From assembly GCF_020667835.1 (NCBI RefSeq), contig NZ_JAFMPR010000009.1, positions 1 to 64,000 on the forward strand: 64,000 nucleotides of DNA. The letters are read 5' to 3'. This stretch comes from Roseibaca sp. Y0-43. Its GTDB lineage: Bacteria > Pseudomonadota > Alphaproteobacteria > Rhodobacterales > Rhodobacteraceae. This document shows, piece after piece, positions 19,252 to 28,800 of the stretch. The notes under the pieces were generated by a model. It was not told the DNA's origin. It saw nothing but the letters and a program-made list of their open reading frames with translations, and ran no database searches. The translations under genes were made by a program, and so were the position numbers. Within the stretch, counting starts at the first letter, position 1, and the number at the start of each line of letters is the position of its first letter.

Positions 19252-20682
19252 ATGCGCGACACGACCGAGCCGGGCTTTCGGGAAAATGTGGACATCATGT
19301 TCCGGCGTGCCGTCGAATATCTGGACCTGCCACCGGGGCTGGCCGACAAGATCCAGATCTGCAATTCCACCTACACCGTGCGTTTCGGCGTGCGGCTGCG
19401 CGGCAAGATAGAGACATTCGTCGGCTATCGCGCCGTGCATTCCGAACATATGGAACCTGTGAAAGGCGGCATCCGTTACGCCCCCGAAGTGCACCAGAAC
19501 GAGGTCGAGGCGCTGGCAGCGCTCATGACCTATAAATGCGCGCTGGTTGAAACCCCTTTTGGCGGGTCCAAGGGGGGCTTGTGCATCGACCCGCGCAAAT
19601 ACGAGGAACACGAGCTTGAACAGATCACCCGCCGCTTCGCCTATGAACTGGCCAAGCGCGACCTGATCCATCCCGCGCAGAACGTGCCCGCCCCCGACAT
19701 GGGCACCTCCGAGCGTGAAATGGCCTGGATCGCCGACCAATACGCCCGGATGAACACGACCGACATCAACGCGCGCGCCTGCGTGACCGGCAAACCGCTG
19801 AACGCGGGCGGCATCAAGGGCCGGGTCGAGGCGACGGGCCGAGGCGTGCAATTCGCCCTGCGCGAATTCTTCCGCCATCCTGATGATGTGAAGAAAACCG
19901 GGCTGAAGGGCGATCTGTCGGGCAAACGCATCATCGTGCAGGGCTTGGGCAATGTGGGCTATCACGCCGCCAAGTTCCTGCGCGAGGAAGATGACGCCAT
20001 CATCACCGCCGTCATCGAGCGTGACGGTGCGATCCTGAACGACAAGGGGCTGGACCCCGACGCCGTGCGCGACTGGATCGGGCAGCACGGCGGCGTCAAG
20101 GGTTTTCCCGATGCCGAATTCACCCCCGGCGGCGCGTCGGTGCTGGAGCATGAGTGCGACATCCTGATCCCGGCGGCGCTGGAAGGGGTCATCAATCGCA
20201 GCAATGCCGACCGCATCCGCGCACCCCTGATAATAGAGGCCGCGAATGGCCCGATCACGGCCGGCGGCGATGAAATCCTGCGCGAGAAGGGGACGGTTGT
20301 CATTCCCGACCTCTATGCCAATGCGGGCGGTGTCACGGTGTCCTATTTCGAATGGGTCAAGAACCTGTCGCATATCCGCTTCGGCCGGATGCAGCGGCGC
20401 AACGAGGAAGCCCATGCCATGACCCTTGTACGAGAGCTGGAACGGCTGTCGGCCGACAAGAACCTTGGCTGGGAATTGTCGCCCGATTTCAAGAAACGCT
20501 ACATGCAGGGCGCGGATGAGTTGACGCTGGTGCGCTCCGGTCTGGATGACACGATGCGCACCGCCTACCAGTCCATCTCGGAGGAATGGAACCAGCGACG
20601 CGACGTGCGCGACCTGCGCACGGCGGCGTTCATCGTCTCTATCAACCGCGTGGCCAGCAGCTACCGCGCCAAGGGGCTGTAG
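19252..20682 (+). CDS. Glu/Leu/Phe/Val dehydrogenase, probably glutamate dehydrogenase
   Basis: A 476-residue amino-acid dehydrogenase that interconverts an amino acid and its 2-oxo acid with NAD(P). The start follows a strong GGGAGG site. Motifs are KGGIRYAPEVHQNEVEALA, the catalytic-loop region PFGGSKGGLCIDP, PAPDMGT, VTGKPLNAGGIKGR and the Rossmann motif GLGNVGYHAAKFL. Overall it resembles glutamate dehydrogenases, and the longer form is common in Rhodobacterales. NAD versus NADP cannot be decided by eye. It is divergent from the TadG gene across 254 bases in which I find no clear operator. Confidence 0.9.
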   Translation: MRDTTEPGFRENVDIMFRRAVEYLDLPPGLADKIQICNSTYTVRFGVRLRGKIETFVGYRAVHSEHMEPVKGGIRYAPEVHQNEVEALAALMTYKCALVETPFGGSKGGLCIDPRKYEEHELEQITRRFAYELAKRDLIHPAQNVPAPDMGTSEREMAWIADQYARMNTTDINARACVTGKPLNAGGIKGRVEATGRGVQFALREFFRHPDDVKKTGLKGDLSGKRIIVQGLGNVGYHAAKFLREEDDAIITAVIERDGAILNDKGLDPDAVRDWIGQHGGVKGFPDAEFTPGGASVLEHECDILIPAALEGVINRSNADRIRAPLIIEAANGPITAGGDEILREKGTVVIPDLYANAGGVTVSYFEWVKNLSHIRFGRMQRRNEEAHAMTLVRELERLSADKNLGWELSPDFKKRYMQGADELTLVRSGLDDTMRTAYQSISEEWNQRRDVRDLRTAAFIVSINRVASSYRAKGL

Positions 20683-20858
20683 GCGCGACCGGTGGCACGG
20701 CACCTTATTTCGCGCCGCAAACCAAAGCGGCCGCAACTGCGCGTGACGCATTTCGCCCAAACAGGTCGCATTTAACGGGCTGATCGCCCGGAAGGCACAT
20801 AATCTGTAGGCGGTTATCCTGAAAAAATGCTGTGGTAATCGAAATAAAGAGTTATCGG

Positions 20859-20887
20859 TTGCATTGCGAAACCCGGTTCGTTTTACT
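20859..20887 (+). promoter_or_regulatory. Weak candidate promoter for the ABC transporter operon
   Basis: TTGCAT (20859-20864) and TTTACT (20882-20887) are spaced by 17 bases, about 50 bases before the GTG start at 20936. Both boxes are partial matches to the sigma-70 consensus, so this is only a candidate. The rest of the 253-base gap after the dehydrogenase gene shows nothing firm. Confidence 0.3.
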
Positions 20888-20935
20888 CTGTGACAGGAAA
20901 AGAGCGGATACCGCCGGTCCAACAGGGAGAAGAGT

Positions 20936-22039
20936 GTGAGCGCATCAGATAAGCGTGACGGCTTCGTCGTATTCGACAAAGTGCAGAAGAGCTACGATGG
21001 CGAAACGCTTGTCGTAAAAGACCTCAACCTCTCGGTCGCGAAGGGCGAATTCCTGACCATGCTGGGGCCGTCCGGGTCCGGCAAGACGACCTGCCTGATG
21101 ATGCTGGCCGGGTTCGAGACCGCCACCAATGGCGAGATTTTGCTGGACGGCAAGCCGATCAACTCGGTTCCGCCGCACAAGCGCGGCATCGGGATGGTGT
21201 TCCAGAACTACGCGCTGTTCCCGCATATGTCGGTGGGTGAAAACCTGTCCTTCCCGCTGGAAGTGCGCGGCATGGCCAAATCCGACCGCGAGGTGAAGAT
21301 CAAGCGCGCGCTGGACATGGTGCAGATGGGCAATTTCATCAACCGCCGCCCGGCGCAGCTTTCGGGCGGTCAGCAACAGCGGATCGCGCTTGCCCGCGCG
21401 CTGGTGTTCGAACCCGAACTTGTTTTGATGGACGAACCATTGGGCGCGCTCGACAAACAGTTGCGCGAACATATGCAGTTCGAGATTACGCGCCTTGCGC
21501 ATGAGTTGGGCATCACCACGGTCTATGTGACCCATGACCAGACCGAAGCGCTGACCATGTCCGACAACGTGGCGGTGTTCGATGACGGGCGCATCCAGCA
21601 GCTGGACCCGCCCGACAAGCTGTATGAGGAACCGCGCAACAGTTTCGTGGCGCAATTCATCGGTGAAAACAACACGCTCGACGGCGTTGTGAAAGAGATC
21701 ACGGGCGACGAATGCGTCGTGCAACTGGACAGCGGCGACCTGATCGACGCGCAGCCGGTCAATGTCTCGAAAGTGGGCGAGCGCACCCGCGTGTCGATCC
21801 GCCCGGAGCGCGTCGAGGCCAATAAAGAGCGCCTGAAAGAGGGCGCGCATACGATCAAGGCCCAAGTGCTGGAGTTCATCTATATGGGCGACGTGTTCCG
21901 CACGCGCCTGAAGGTCGCCGGCAACGAGAATTTCATCATGAAAACCCGCAACGCACCCGACCAGGTGCGCCACAAGCCGGGCGACATGATCGAAATCGGC
22001 TGGTTGCCGAAGGATTGCCGCGCGCTGGATCACGACTGA
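20936..22039 (+). CDS. PotA-type ABC transporter ATP-binding protein
   Basis: A 367-residue ATPase starting at GTG 20936 after GGGAGA. Walker A is GPSGSGKTT (44-52), Q-loop FQNYALFP (89-96), signature LSGGQQQR (142-149), Walker B LVLMDEP (162-168) and switch His in VTHDQ. The C-terminal 120 residues or so form the TOBE-type domain of the spermidine/putrescine subfamily. It energises import through the two permeases encoded downstream. The gene order ATPase, binding protein, permease, permease is a full PotABCD-like set. Substrate is probably a polyamine or related small cation, by family only. Confidence 0.9.
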   Translation: MSASDKRDGFVVFDKVQKSYDGETLVVKDLNLSVAKGEFLTMLGPSGSGKTTCLMMLAGFETATNGEILLDGKPINSVPPHKRGIGMVFQNYALFPHMSVGENLSFPLEVRGMAKSDREVKIKRALDMVQMGNFINRRPAQLSGGQQQRIALARALVFEPELVLMDEPLGALDKQLREHMQFEITRLAHELGITTVYVTHDQTEALTMSDNVAVFDDGRIQQLDPPDKLYEEPRNSFVAQFIGENNTLDGVVKEITGDECVVQLDSGDLIDAQPVNVSKVGERTRVSIRPERVEANKERLKEGAHTIKAQVLEFIYMGDVFRTRLKVAGNENFIMKTRNAPDQVRHKPGDMIEIGWLPKDCRALDHD

Positions 22040-22137
22040 TCCGGCATTGCGGCCAATAATTGCATAACCAGAGGGATGGGGATGCAAAAATGCGTATCGG
22101 CACGGACCGATCACGTTCACAACCTAGGAGGTTACGA

Positions 22138-23238
22138 ATGACGAAGAAATTGAAACTGATCGCGCTAAGCTCGGCCGCCAGCATGATCGCGCTGAGCGCC
22201 GCGGCCCAAGACCCGGTCTCGCTGACCGTTGTGTCCTGGGGCGGTGCCTATACCGAAAGCCAGCAGCGCGCCTATCACGAGCCCTATATGGCCGCGAACC
22301 CGCATGTCACCATCATCAACGATGACGGTTCCGCCAACGCACTGGCCGGTCTGCGTGCCCAAAGCCAGGCAGGCAACGTGACCTGGGATCTGGTCGACAT
22401 GCTGCCGTCGGATGCGCAGCTCGCCTGTGACGAAGGTATCATCCTGGAAATCGACCATGACGCGATGCTGGCCCCTGCCCCCGATGGCACGCCTGCCAGC
22501 GAAGATTTCCTGCCCGGCTCGCTGGGTGACTGCTTCATCCCGCAGATCGTGTATTCGACCATTCTGGCCGTGCGCCCCGGCGCGTTCGAAGGCGAGCAGC
22601 CCGACTCGATCGCCGACCTGTTCGACCTAGAGAACTTCCCCGGCAAGCGCGCGCTGCAAGACCGTCCCGGCACCAACCTGGAATGGGCGCTCTATGCCGA
22701 TGGCGTCGCCCCCGAGGACATCTATGACGTGCTGGCCACGCCCGAAGGTGTGGACCGTGCGTTTGCCAAGCTCGACACGATCAAGGACGAGATCATCTTC
22801 TGGACCGAAGGCGCGCAAGCACCGCAGCTTCTGGCAGATGGCGAAGTTGCCTTCGCAACCGGCTATAACGGCCGTATGTTCAACGCGATCGAGGTCGAAG
22901 GCATGGATGCCGCCATCGTCTGGGACGGCCAGATCGTGGAATGGGATGGCTGGGTCGTGCCCGCAGGTGGCCCGAATGTCGATGCCGTAATGGACTATCT
23001 GCGTTTCGCCACCGACACGCAGCGTCTGGCGGATCAGGCGAAGTTCATCAGCTACGGCCCGGCACGCGCCTCGTCGGCAGCACTGGTTGGCCAGCACGCC
23101 GATCTGGGCATCGACATGGCACCGCATATGCCGACCGCGCCCGCGAACTACTACTCGCCGATCGTTCTGGATAACGATTTCTGGGCCGACTATGGCGACG
23201 AACTGCGCGAGCGTTTCGCGAACTGGATGCTTCAGTAA
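22138..23238 (+). CDS. PotD-like periplasmic substrate-binding protein
   Basis: A 366-residue protein with start ATG 22138 after a perfect AGGAGG; the frame is open upstream but lacks a site. The N-terminus MTKKLKLIALSSAASMIALS with cleavage near AAAQD is a Sec signal. The mature part is a PotD-family extracellular solute-binding protein (LTVVSWGGAYTESQQRAYHE, VDMLPSDAQLACDEG, YVT-free hinge, EWDGWVVPAGGPN). It would capture the ligand in the periplasm for the two permeases. The strong ribosome site and the hairpin straight after the gene suggest this component is made in excess, as is usual. Confidence 0.88.
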   Translation: MTKKLKLIALSSAASMIALSAAAQDPVSLTVVSWGGAYTESQQRAYHEPYMAANPHVTIINDDGSANALAGLRAQSQAGNVTWDLVDMLPSDAQLACDEGIILEIDHDAMLAPAPDGTPASEDFLPGSLGDCFIPQIVYSTILAVRPGAFEGEQPDSIADLFDLENFPGKRALQDRPGTNLEWALYADGVAPEDIYDVLATPEGVDRAFAKLDTIKDEIIFWTEGAQAPQLLADGEVAFATGYNGRMFNAIEVEGMDAAIVWDGQIVEWDGWVVPAGGPNVDAVMDYLRFATDTQRLADQAKFISYGPARASSAALVGQHADLGIDMAPHMPTAPANYYSPIVLDNDFWADYGDELRERFANWMLQ

Positions 23239-23253
23239 CCAGAGGCAACCACC

Positions 23254-23283
23254 AAGGGCGCGCGGGTTTCGCGCGCCCTTTTT
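23254..23283 (+). terminator. Strong hairpin after the binding-protein gene, inside the operon
   Basis: AAGGGCGCGCG and CGCGCGCCCTT make a perfect 11-bp stem with the 5-nt loop GGTTT, followed by a run of T (to 23283). It lies 15 bases after the binding-protein stop and before the first permease start. It likely terminates most transcripts or protects the upstream message, giving more binding protein than permease. Confidence 0.85.
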
Positions 23284-23325
23284 CGGCCCTTCGGCCGATC
23301 ACGGATTTCCATGAAGGATGACGCC

Positions 23326-24633
23326 ATGGCACCGTCTGACGCTTCGGACACCCCCACAGCAATCGGAAACGAGACCGACAGCAAGGGCCGCTTGCTGACC
23401 TCGGACGGTCGCCCGCTGCGCGCCGCGCTGCAACGCGCCAACCGCCGGCGCAAGCTGACGGCGCTGGGGCTTGTCGCGCCGCTGCTGGCCTTCATCCTGA
23501 TTTTCTTCGCCTACCCCATCGTCCAGATGATGTGGCGGTCTGTCGACAACCCCGCCGTGGTCGAAGCCCTTCCCCGCACGCTCGCCGCGCTCGAGGAGTG
23601 GGACGGCAATGACCTGCCCGGCGAAGAGGTCTACCGCGCCCTTTACGAGGATATGCTGGCCGACGAGGAACTGCCCCGCGCCGAGCAGAAAATGGGCCCC
23701 CTGGCCGTGCGCCTGAACTACGAGATTTCGGCAGCACGCAGCGCGATCGTGCGCACCGCGCGCAACGTGGACGAGATGGAAGCGCCCTACAAGGAAGCCT
23801 TCCTTGACGCGCACCGGCTTTGGAACGACCCCACCATCTGGCGCATCATCGAACGCGAAGGGCGGCCCCTGACCGCGTCCTATTACGTTGCAGCCGTTGA
23901 CCGCGAGTATAATGCCGAGGGCGAGATCGTTCAGGCCCCCGAGAACCGCCAGATCTATGTCGCGCTCTTCGGGCGCACCTTCATGATGAGCGTGGTCATC
24001 ACCTTCATGACCTTCGCGCTGGGCTTTCCCATTGCCTATTACCTGTCCACCCTGCCGATGAGCAAAGCCAACCTGCTGATGATCGCGGTGCTATTGCCCT
24101 TCTGGACATCGCTTCTGGTGCGGACATCGGCGTGGATCGTGCTGTTGCAGGGGCAAGGGGTGATTAACGACATGCTCGTGGCGCTTGGCGTCATCGACGA
24201 TGAGAACCGCCTGACGATGATCTACAACCAGACCGGCACCATCATTGCCATGACGCATATCCTGCTGCCTTTCATGGTGCTGCCGCTCTATTCCGTGATG
24301 AAGACCATCCCCCCCAGCTACACGCGCGCCGCCAAAAGCCTTGGGGCCACGCCCTGGACCGCGTTCCGCCGGGTCTATTTCCCGCAGACCCTGCCGGGGA
24401 TTGCCGCGGGCGGTGTGCTCGTCTTCATCATCTCGATCGGCTATTACATCACGCCCGCGCTGGTTGGCGGTCAGGATGGGCGCATGATCTCGAACGAGAT
24501 CGCGCGGCATATCCAATCCTCGCTGAACTGGGGTCTGGCCGCAGCGCTCGGCACGATGCTTCTGGTCAGCGTGCTGATCCTCTACTGGCTCTTCAACAAG
24601 CTTGTCGGAACCGACAGCCTGAAATTCGGATAA
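23326..24633 (+). CDS. ABC transporter permease (PotB-like), with long periplasmic insert
   Basis: A 435-residue inner-membrane permease. ATG 23326 is preferred, with AAGGA seven bases upstream; ATG 23311 is an alternative without a site. The first membrane helix is at about 48-68. A hydrophilic stretch of about 140 residues follows before the next helices, longer than in typical PotB (about 280-310 residues). The later part holds five more helices and the coupling motif SLGATPWTAFRRVYFPQTLPG that docks on the ATPase. It pairs with the permease at 24644. Confidence 0.87.
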   Translation: MAPSDASDTPTAIGNETDSKGRLLTSDGRPLRAALQRANRRRKLTALGLVAPLLAFILIFFAYPIVQMMWRSVDNPAVVEALPRTLAALEEWDGNDLPGEEVYRALYEDMLADEELPRAEQKMGPLAVRLNYEISAARSAIVRTARNVDEMEAPYKEAFLDAHRLWNDPTIWRIIEREGRPLTASYYVAAVDREYNAEGEIVQAPENRQIYVALFGRTFMMSVVITFMTFALGFPIAYYLSTLPMSKANLLMIAVLLPFWTSLLVRTSAWIVLLQGQGVINDMLVALGVIDDENRLTMIYNQTGTIIAMTHILLPFMVLPLYSVMKTIPPSYTRAAKSLGATPWTAFRRVYFPQTLPGIAAGGVLVFIISIGYYITPALVGGQDGRMISNEIARHIQSSLNWGLAAALGTMLLVSVLILYWLFNKLVGTDSLKFG

Positions 24634-24643
24634 GGGGGCGCGC

Positions 24644-25495
24644 ATGTCACTTCCCGCCTATTACACCACCAAGGACAAGGTCTGGCATTACGCCTTCCGC
24701 GTGATCTGCTTCGCGATCTTCTTCTTCCTGCTGGCGCCGATCCTCATCATGATCCCGCTCAGCTTCAACGCGCAGCCCTATTTCACCTTCACCCGTGAAA
24801 TGCTGACGCTGAACCCCGAAGGCTACAGCCTTCGTTGGTATCAGGATTTCCTGGGCGATGACGGCTGGATGCGGTCAATCCGCAATTCCTTCCTGATCGG
24901 CATTGCGGCGACGATCCTGTCCACCACGCTGGGCACGCTGGCAGCCCTTGGCCTCTCGCGCGCAGAGATGCCGGCGAAGGGGCTTATCATGGGTATCTTG
25001 ATCTCGCCCATGATCGTGCCGCTTATCATCTCGGCGGCGGGGATGTTCTTCTTCTTCTCGCAGATCAATATCGCGCAAACCTTTCTGGGGGTGGTGATCG
25101 CCCACGCAGCCCTTGGCACGCCCTTCGTGGTCATCACGGTCACGGCCACGCTGGTGGGCTTTGACCAGTCGCTGACCCGCGCGGCGGCCAATCTGGGCGC
25201 GTCGCCCACGACCAATTTCTTCAAGATCACCATGCCGCTGATCTTGCCCGGCGTGATCTCTGGCGCACTTTTCGCTTTCATCACCTCTTTCGACGAGATC
25301 GTCGTGGTGCTGTTCGTGGCCGGCGTCGAGCAACGCACGATCCCGCGCGAAATGTGGTCAGGTATCCGCGAGGACATCAGCCCCACCATCCTCGCGGTGG
25401 CGACGATCCTTGTGCTCATCTCGATCGCGCTGCTGACGGTCGTGGAACTGCTGCGCCGCCGGGGCGAGCGGTTGCGCGGACTGTCGCCGCAATAG
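24644..25495 (+). CDS. ABC transporter permease (PotC-like)
   Basis: A 283-residue inner-membrane permease with about six helices and the coupling motif NLGASPTTNFFKITMPLILPG. Size and layout are typical of PotC. It starts 10 bases after the preceding permease behind a G-rich ribosome site. It is the last gene of the transporter operon, closed by the terminator at 25515-25543. Confidence 0.9.
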   Translation: MSLPAYYTTKDKVWHYAFRVICFAIFFFLLAPILIMIPLSFNAQPYFTFTREMLTLNPEGYSLRWYQDFLGDDGWMRSIRNSFLIGIAATILSTTLGTLAALGLSRAEMPAKGLIMGILISPMIVPLIISAAGMFFFFSQINIAQTFLGVVIAHAALGTPFVVITVTATLVGFDQSLTRAAANLGASPTTNFFKITMPLILPGVISGALFAFITSFDEIVVVLFVAGVEQRTIPREMWSGIREDISPTILAVATILVLISIALLTVVELLRRRGERLRGLSPQ

Positions 25496-25514
25496 CCCAT
25501 GGCAGAACGATAAC

Positions 25515-25543
25515 AAAAGGCGCGTCCCCGGACGCGCCTTTTT
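25515..25543 (+). terminator. Rho-independent terminator of the ABC transporter operon
   Basis: AAAAGGCGCGT and ACGCGCCTTTT form an 11-bp stem around CCCCGG, followed by a T-run. It lies 20 bases after the last permease stop and just before the left end of the island. Confidence 0.9.
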
Positions 25544-25609
25544 GCTTGGGCACCGAACAACGGCAACACCCGGCCCGAACGGGCCGAAACCTATGGAATT
25601 AAGGGAAAA

Positions 25610-25627
25610 ATGGTGCGGTCGAGAAGA
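25610..25627. repeat. Distal attachment site (copy of tRNA-Leu 3' end)
   Basis: An 18-bp exact copy of 33075-33092. The matching stops sharply on the downstream side (GACC here versus CTCG in the tRNA). The 317 bases between the transporter operon and the restriction-modification gene hold the operon terminator, this site and the repeats listed separately; the remainder shows no gene. Confidence 0.88.
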
Positions 25628-25655
25628 GACCGCTTTTCCAAGGCCTAGTCATTGT

Positions 25656-25709
25656 TTTTCAACGACTTTTTGTCACCCGAATTTTCAGCTTTGTAGCAGG
25701 TCTTTGTAG
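25656..25709. repeat. Left-end candidate integrase/excisionase sites
   Basis: TTTTCAACGACTT (25656-25668) is the exact reverse complement of 33024-33036 at the other end of the island. TTTGTAG occurs at 25690-25696 and 25703-25709. The same heptamer occurs twice near the right end (32990-32996 and 33002-33008) with similar spacing (13 versus 12 bases). CTTTGTAGCG is identical at 25702-25711 and 33001-33010. The layout fits arm-type sites flanking the core, but binding is inferred. Confidence 0.6.
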
Positions 25710-25812
25710 CGCAGGTCAAGCCAAAGCGCGCCCCGAACCCGCGCGTAGCAATTCAGCTTGCGATTGCGCGGCCCTCTCTGTTCAATAGCCGCAAATCCGA
25801 CAGGGGCATTCC

Positions 25813-28800
25813 GTGACATTGATTTCCGACTTCATCGCCCGCGTTCAGGACGTCCAGAAAACCGGCATTGCCCGCGAACATGCCTACCGGCCTGCGCTGC
25901 ATGACCTGCTGAAAGCTCTGGGCGATGATCTGGAACCCGTGAACGACCCCGCCCGCTCTGAAGTGGGTGCGCCCGATTTCATCATCCTGCGCGACAACAT
26001 CGCCATTGGCCACCTAGAGGCCAAGGATATCGACATCGACATCCGCGCGATGAAGGACGCGAACAAGCGCCAGAAGGACCGCTATGTGAAGGGTCTGGCC
26101 AACCTGATCTACACCAACTGTCTGGATTGGGATTTCTACCGCAATGGCGAGCTGGTCGCCTCGGTGAAGATCGCGGATTACCTGATGGGCATCCAACCCA
26201 TCCCCGACAACTACACCCAGCTTGAAAACCTGTTGCGCGACTTCATCGCCCAGCGCCCGCAGACCATCACCAGCCCGCGCGACTTGGCAGAGCGGATGGC
26301 GGGCAAGGCAATCCTGATAAAGGACGTGCTGTTCAACGCGCTGCGAACCGATGCCGACATGCAAAGCGAACTGACGGGCCAATACCTTGCCTTCAAGGAA
26401 CACCTTATCCACGACATCGCGCCAGAGGATTTTGCCGACATCTACGCCGAAACCATCGCTTACGGCATGTTCGCGGCGCGCCTGCATGACGACACGCTCG
26501 ACACGTTCAGCCGCCGAGAGGCGCTGGACCTTCTGCCCAAATCCAACCCCTTCCTGCGCAGCCTGTTCAGCTATGTCGCGGGCGTGGACCTAGACGACCG
26601 CATCGCGTGGATACTCGACGACCTTGCCGCCGTGTTCCAAGCCGCGAATGTCAAAAAGATCATGGCCAATTTCGGCAAGCTGACGGGCCAGCAAGACCCG
26701 TTCCTGCACTTCTATGAAACCTTCCTTGCCGCCTATAACCCGGCCAAGCGCAAGGCGCGCGGGGTCTGGTATACGCCCGAACCCGTGGTCAACTTCATCG
26801 TGCGCGCGGTGGATGAGGTGCTGCAAACCGAATTCGGCCTGCCCGACGGGCTGGCGGACACGTCCAAGGTCACGCTGGATTGGGACACGGGCCAGACCGA
26901 CAACAAGGGCCGCGCCGTCACCATCAAGAAAGAGGTGCATCGCGTCCAAATCCTTGACCCGGCCACCGGCACGGGCACCTTTCTGGCAGAGGTCATCAAG
27001 CAGATCGCGCCGAAAATCCAGGGCGTGGCCCCCGGCATGTGGTCGGGCTATATCGAGAATGACCTTATCCCCCGCCTGCACGGGTTCGAGCTGCTGATGG
27101 CGTCCTATGCGATGTGCCACATGAAGCTGGACATGATCTTGACAGAGATGGGCTATAAACCCACCAGCACCCCCCCGCGCCTGTCGGTCTACCTGACGAA
27201 CTCGCTGGAGGAAGGGGAACCCGCCACCCAGAACCTGCTGTTCAGCCAATGGCTGTCACGAGAGGCGAAGGGCGCGAACACCATCAAGCGCGACATGCCG
27301 ATCATGTGCGTCATCGGGAACCCGCCTTACTTGGGCGAGGGTGGCGTGTCCGAGGGGTGGCTTGGCACGCTGATGGATGACTACAAGAAGGAACCGGGCG
27401 GCAAGGAGAAGCTGCGCGAACGCAACCCGAAATGGCTGAACGACCTATATGTGAAGTTCATCCGCCTCTCGTCGCACCTGATCGAAAAGAACGGCGAAGG
27501 GGTCTTGGGCTTCATCACCAACCACGGCTATCTGGACAACCCGACCTTTCGCGGGATGCGCTGGCACCTGCTGCACAGCTTCGACAAGATCTGGGTTCTG
27601 GACCTGCACGGCAATGCCAAGAAGAAAGAGGTCACGCCCGACGGCAAGCCCGACAAGAACGTCTTCGACATTCAACAGGGCGTGTCGATCATTATCGGGG
27701 TGAAGAAGAAAGGCGCGCGCAAAGGTCTGGCGCAGGTCATGCAGGGCGACCTGTGGGGCGCGCGACAGGCGAAATACGAGGCGCTGGAAGCGGCCAGCCT
27801 GACCGCGCCGGTGTTCGAGAAGCTGGAAAGCCCCGCGCCGCAATATCCGTTGGTGCGGCGGGATTTTGCGACGCAGGAAGCGTATGACGCGGGGTTTCAG
27901 ATCAATGCTTTTATGCCGGTGAACTCGGTCGGAATCGTGACCGCGCGGGACGCGCTGACAATCGACATATCCAAAGACGAGCTTTGGAGGCGGGTGCAGG
28001 TCTTTGCCAGCCTTGAGCCGGAAATGGCACGCGAACGCTTCAAACTGGGAAAAGATGTCAGAGACTGGCAGGTCGCTTGGGCACAAGAGGACGCAAATGA
28101 GAACCTAACGCAGGACCGGCTTGAGAGAATCGCCTACCGACCACTCGACAATCGCTGGTCATTCTATACCGGGAACTCACGGGGGTTCATGTGCTACCCG
28201 AGATATGACGTAATGCGACATATGCTTGAAAAGAACTTTGCGCTTGCAACCGCGAGAAGCAACAAGAACCCAAGCCTCGATCATTTCTTCTGTGTCGACG
28301 CGATCATGGAAACGAAATGCGCAGAACGTAGCACTCAGTCCTGCCTTTTCCCCCTCTACCTCTACCCCGACGCGCAAGACCTCGACCAATCCCGCCGGGT
28401 CAATTTTGACCCGAAGCTCTATGCCAAGCTGCGCAAGCTGGCCACGCACCCCGACCACGGCACCCCCGATGAGGTGCAGGTCTTCGACTATATCTATGGC
28501 GTGCTGCATTGCCCCGCCTACCGCGACACCTATGCCGAGTTCCTGAAAATCGACTTCCCGCGCATCCCGTGGCCCAAGACGCCTGATGAATTCTGGGACG
28601 TGTCCGCCAAGGGCCACACCCTGCGCCAGCTTCACCTGATGGACCCCGCCACCATCGGCCCCACGCCCTACCCGTTCATGGGGGACGGCGACAATGTGGT
28701 CGAGAAACCGCGCTATGAGGACGGTCGCGTCTGGATAAACCCCACCCAGTATTTCGACGCAGCACCAGAGGTGTCTTGGGGCTTCTACATCGGCGGCTAC

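Noticed and set aside
19204-20979. A 591-codon minus-strand frame opposite glutamate dehydrogenase
   Set aside because: It is antisense to a secure enzyme gene and shows no domain; long antisense frames are common in this GC range.
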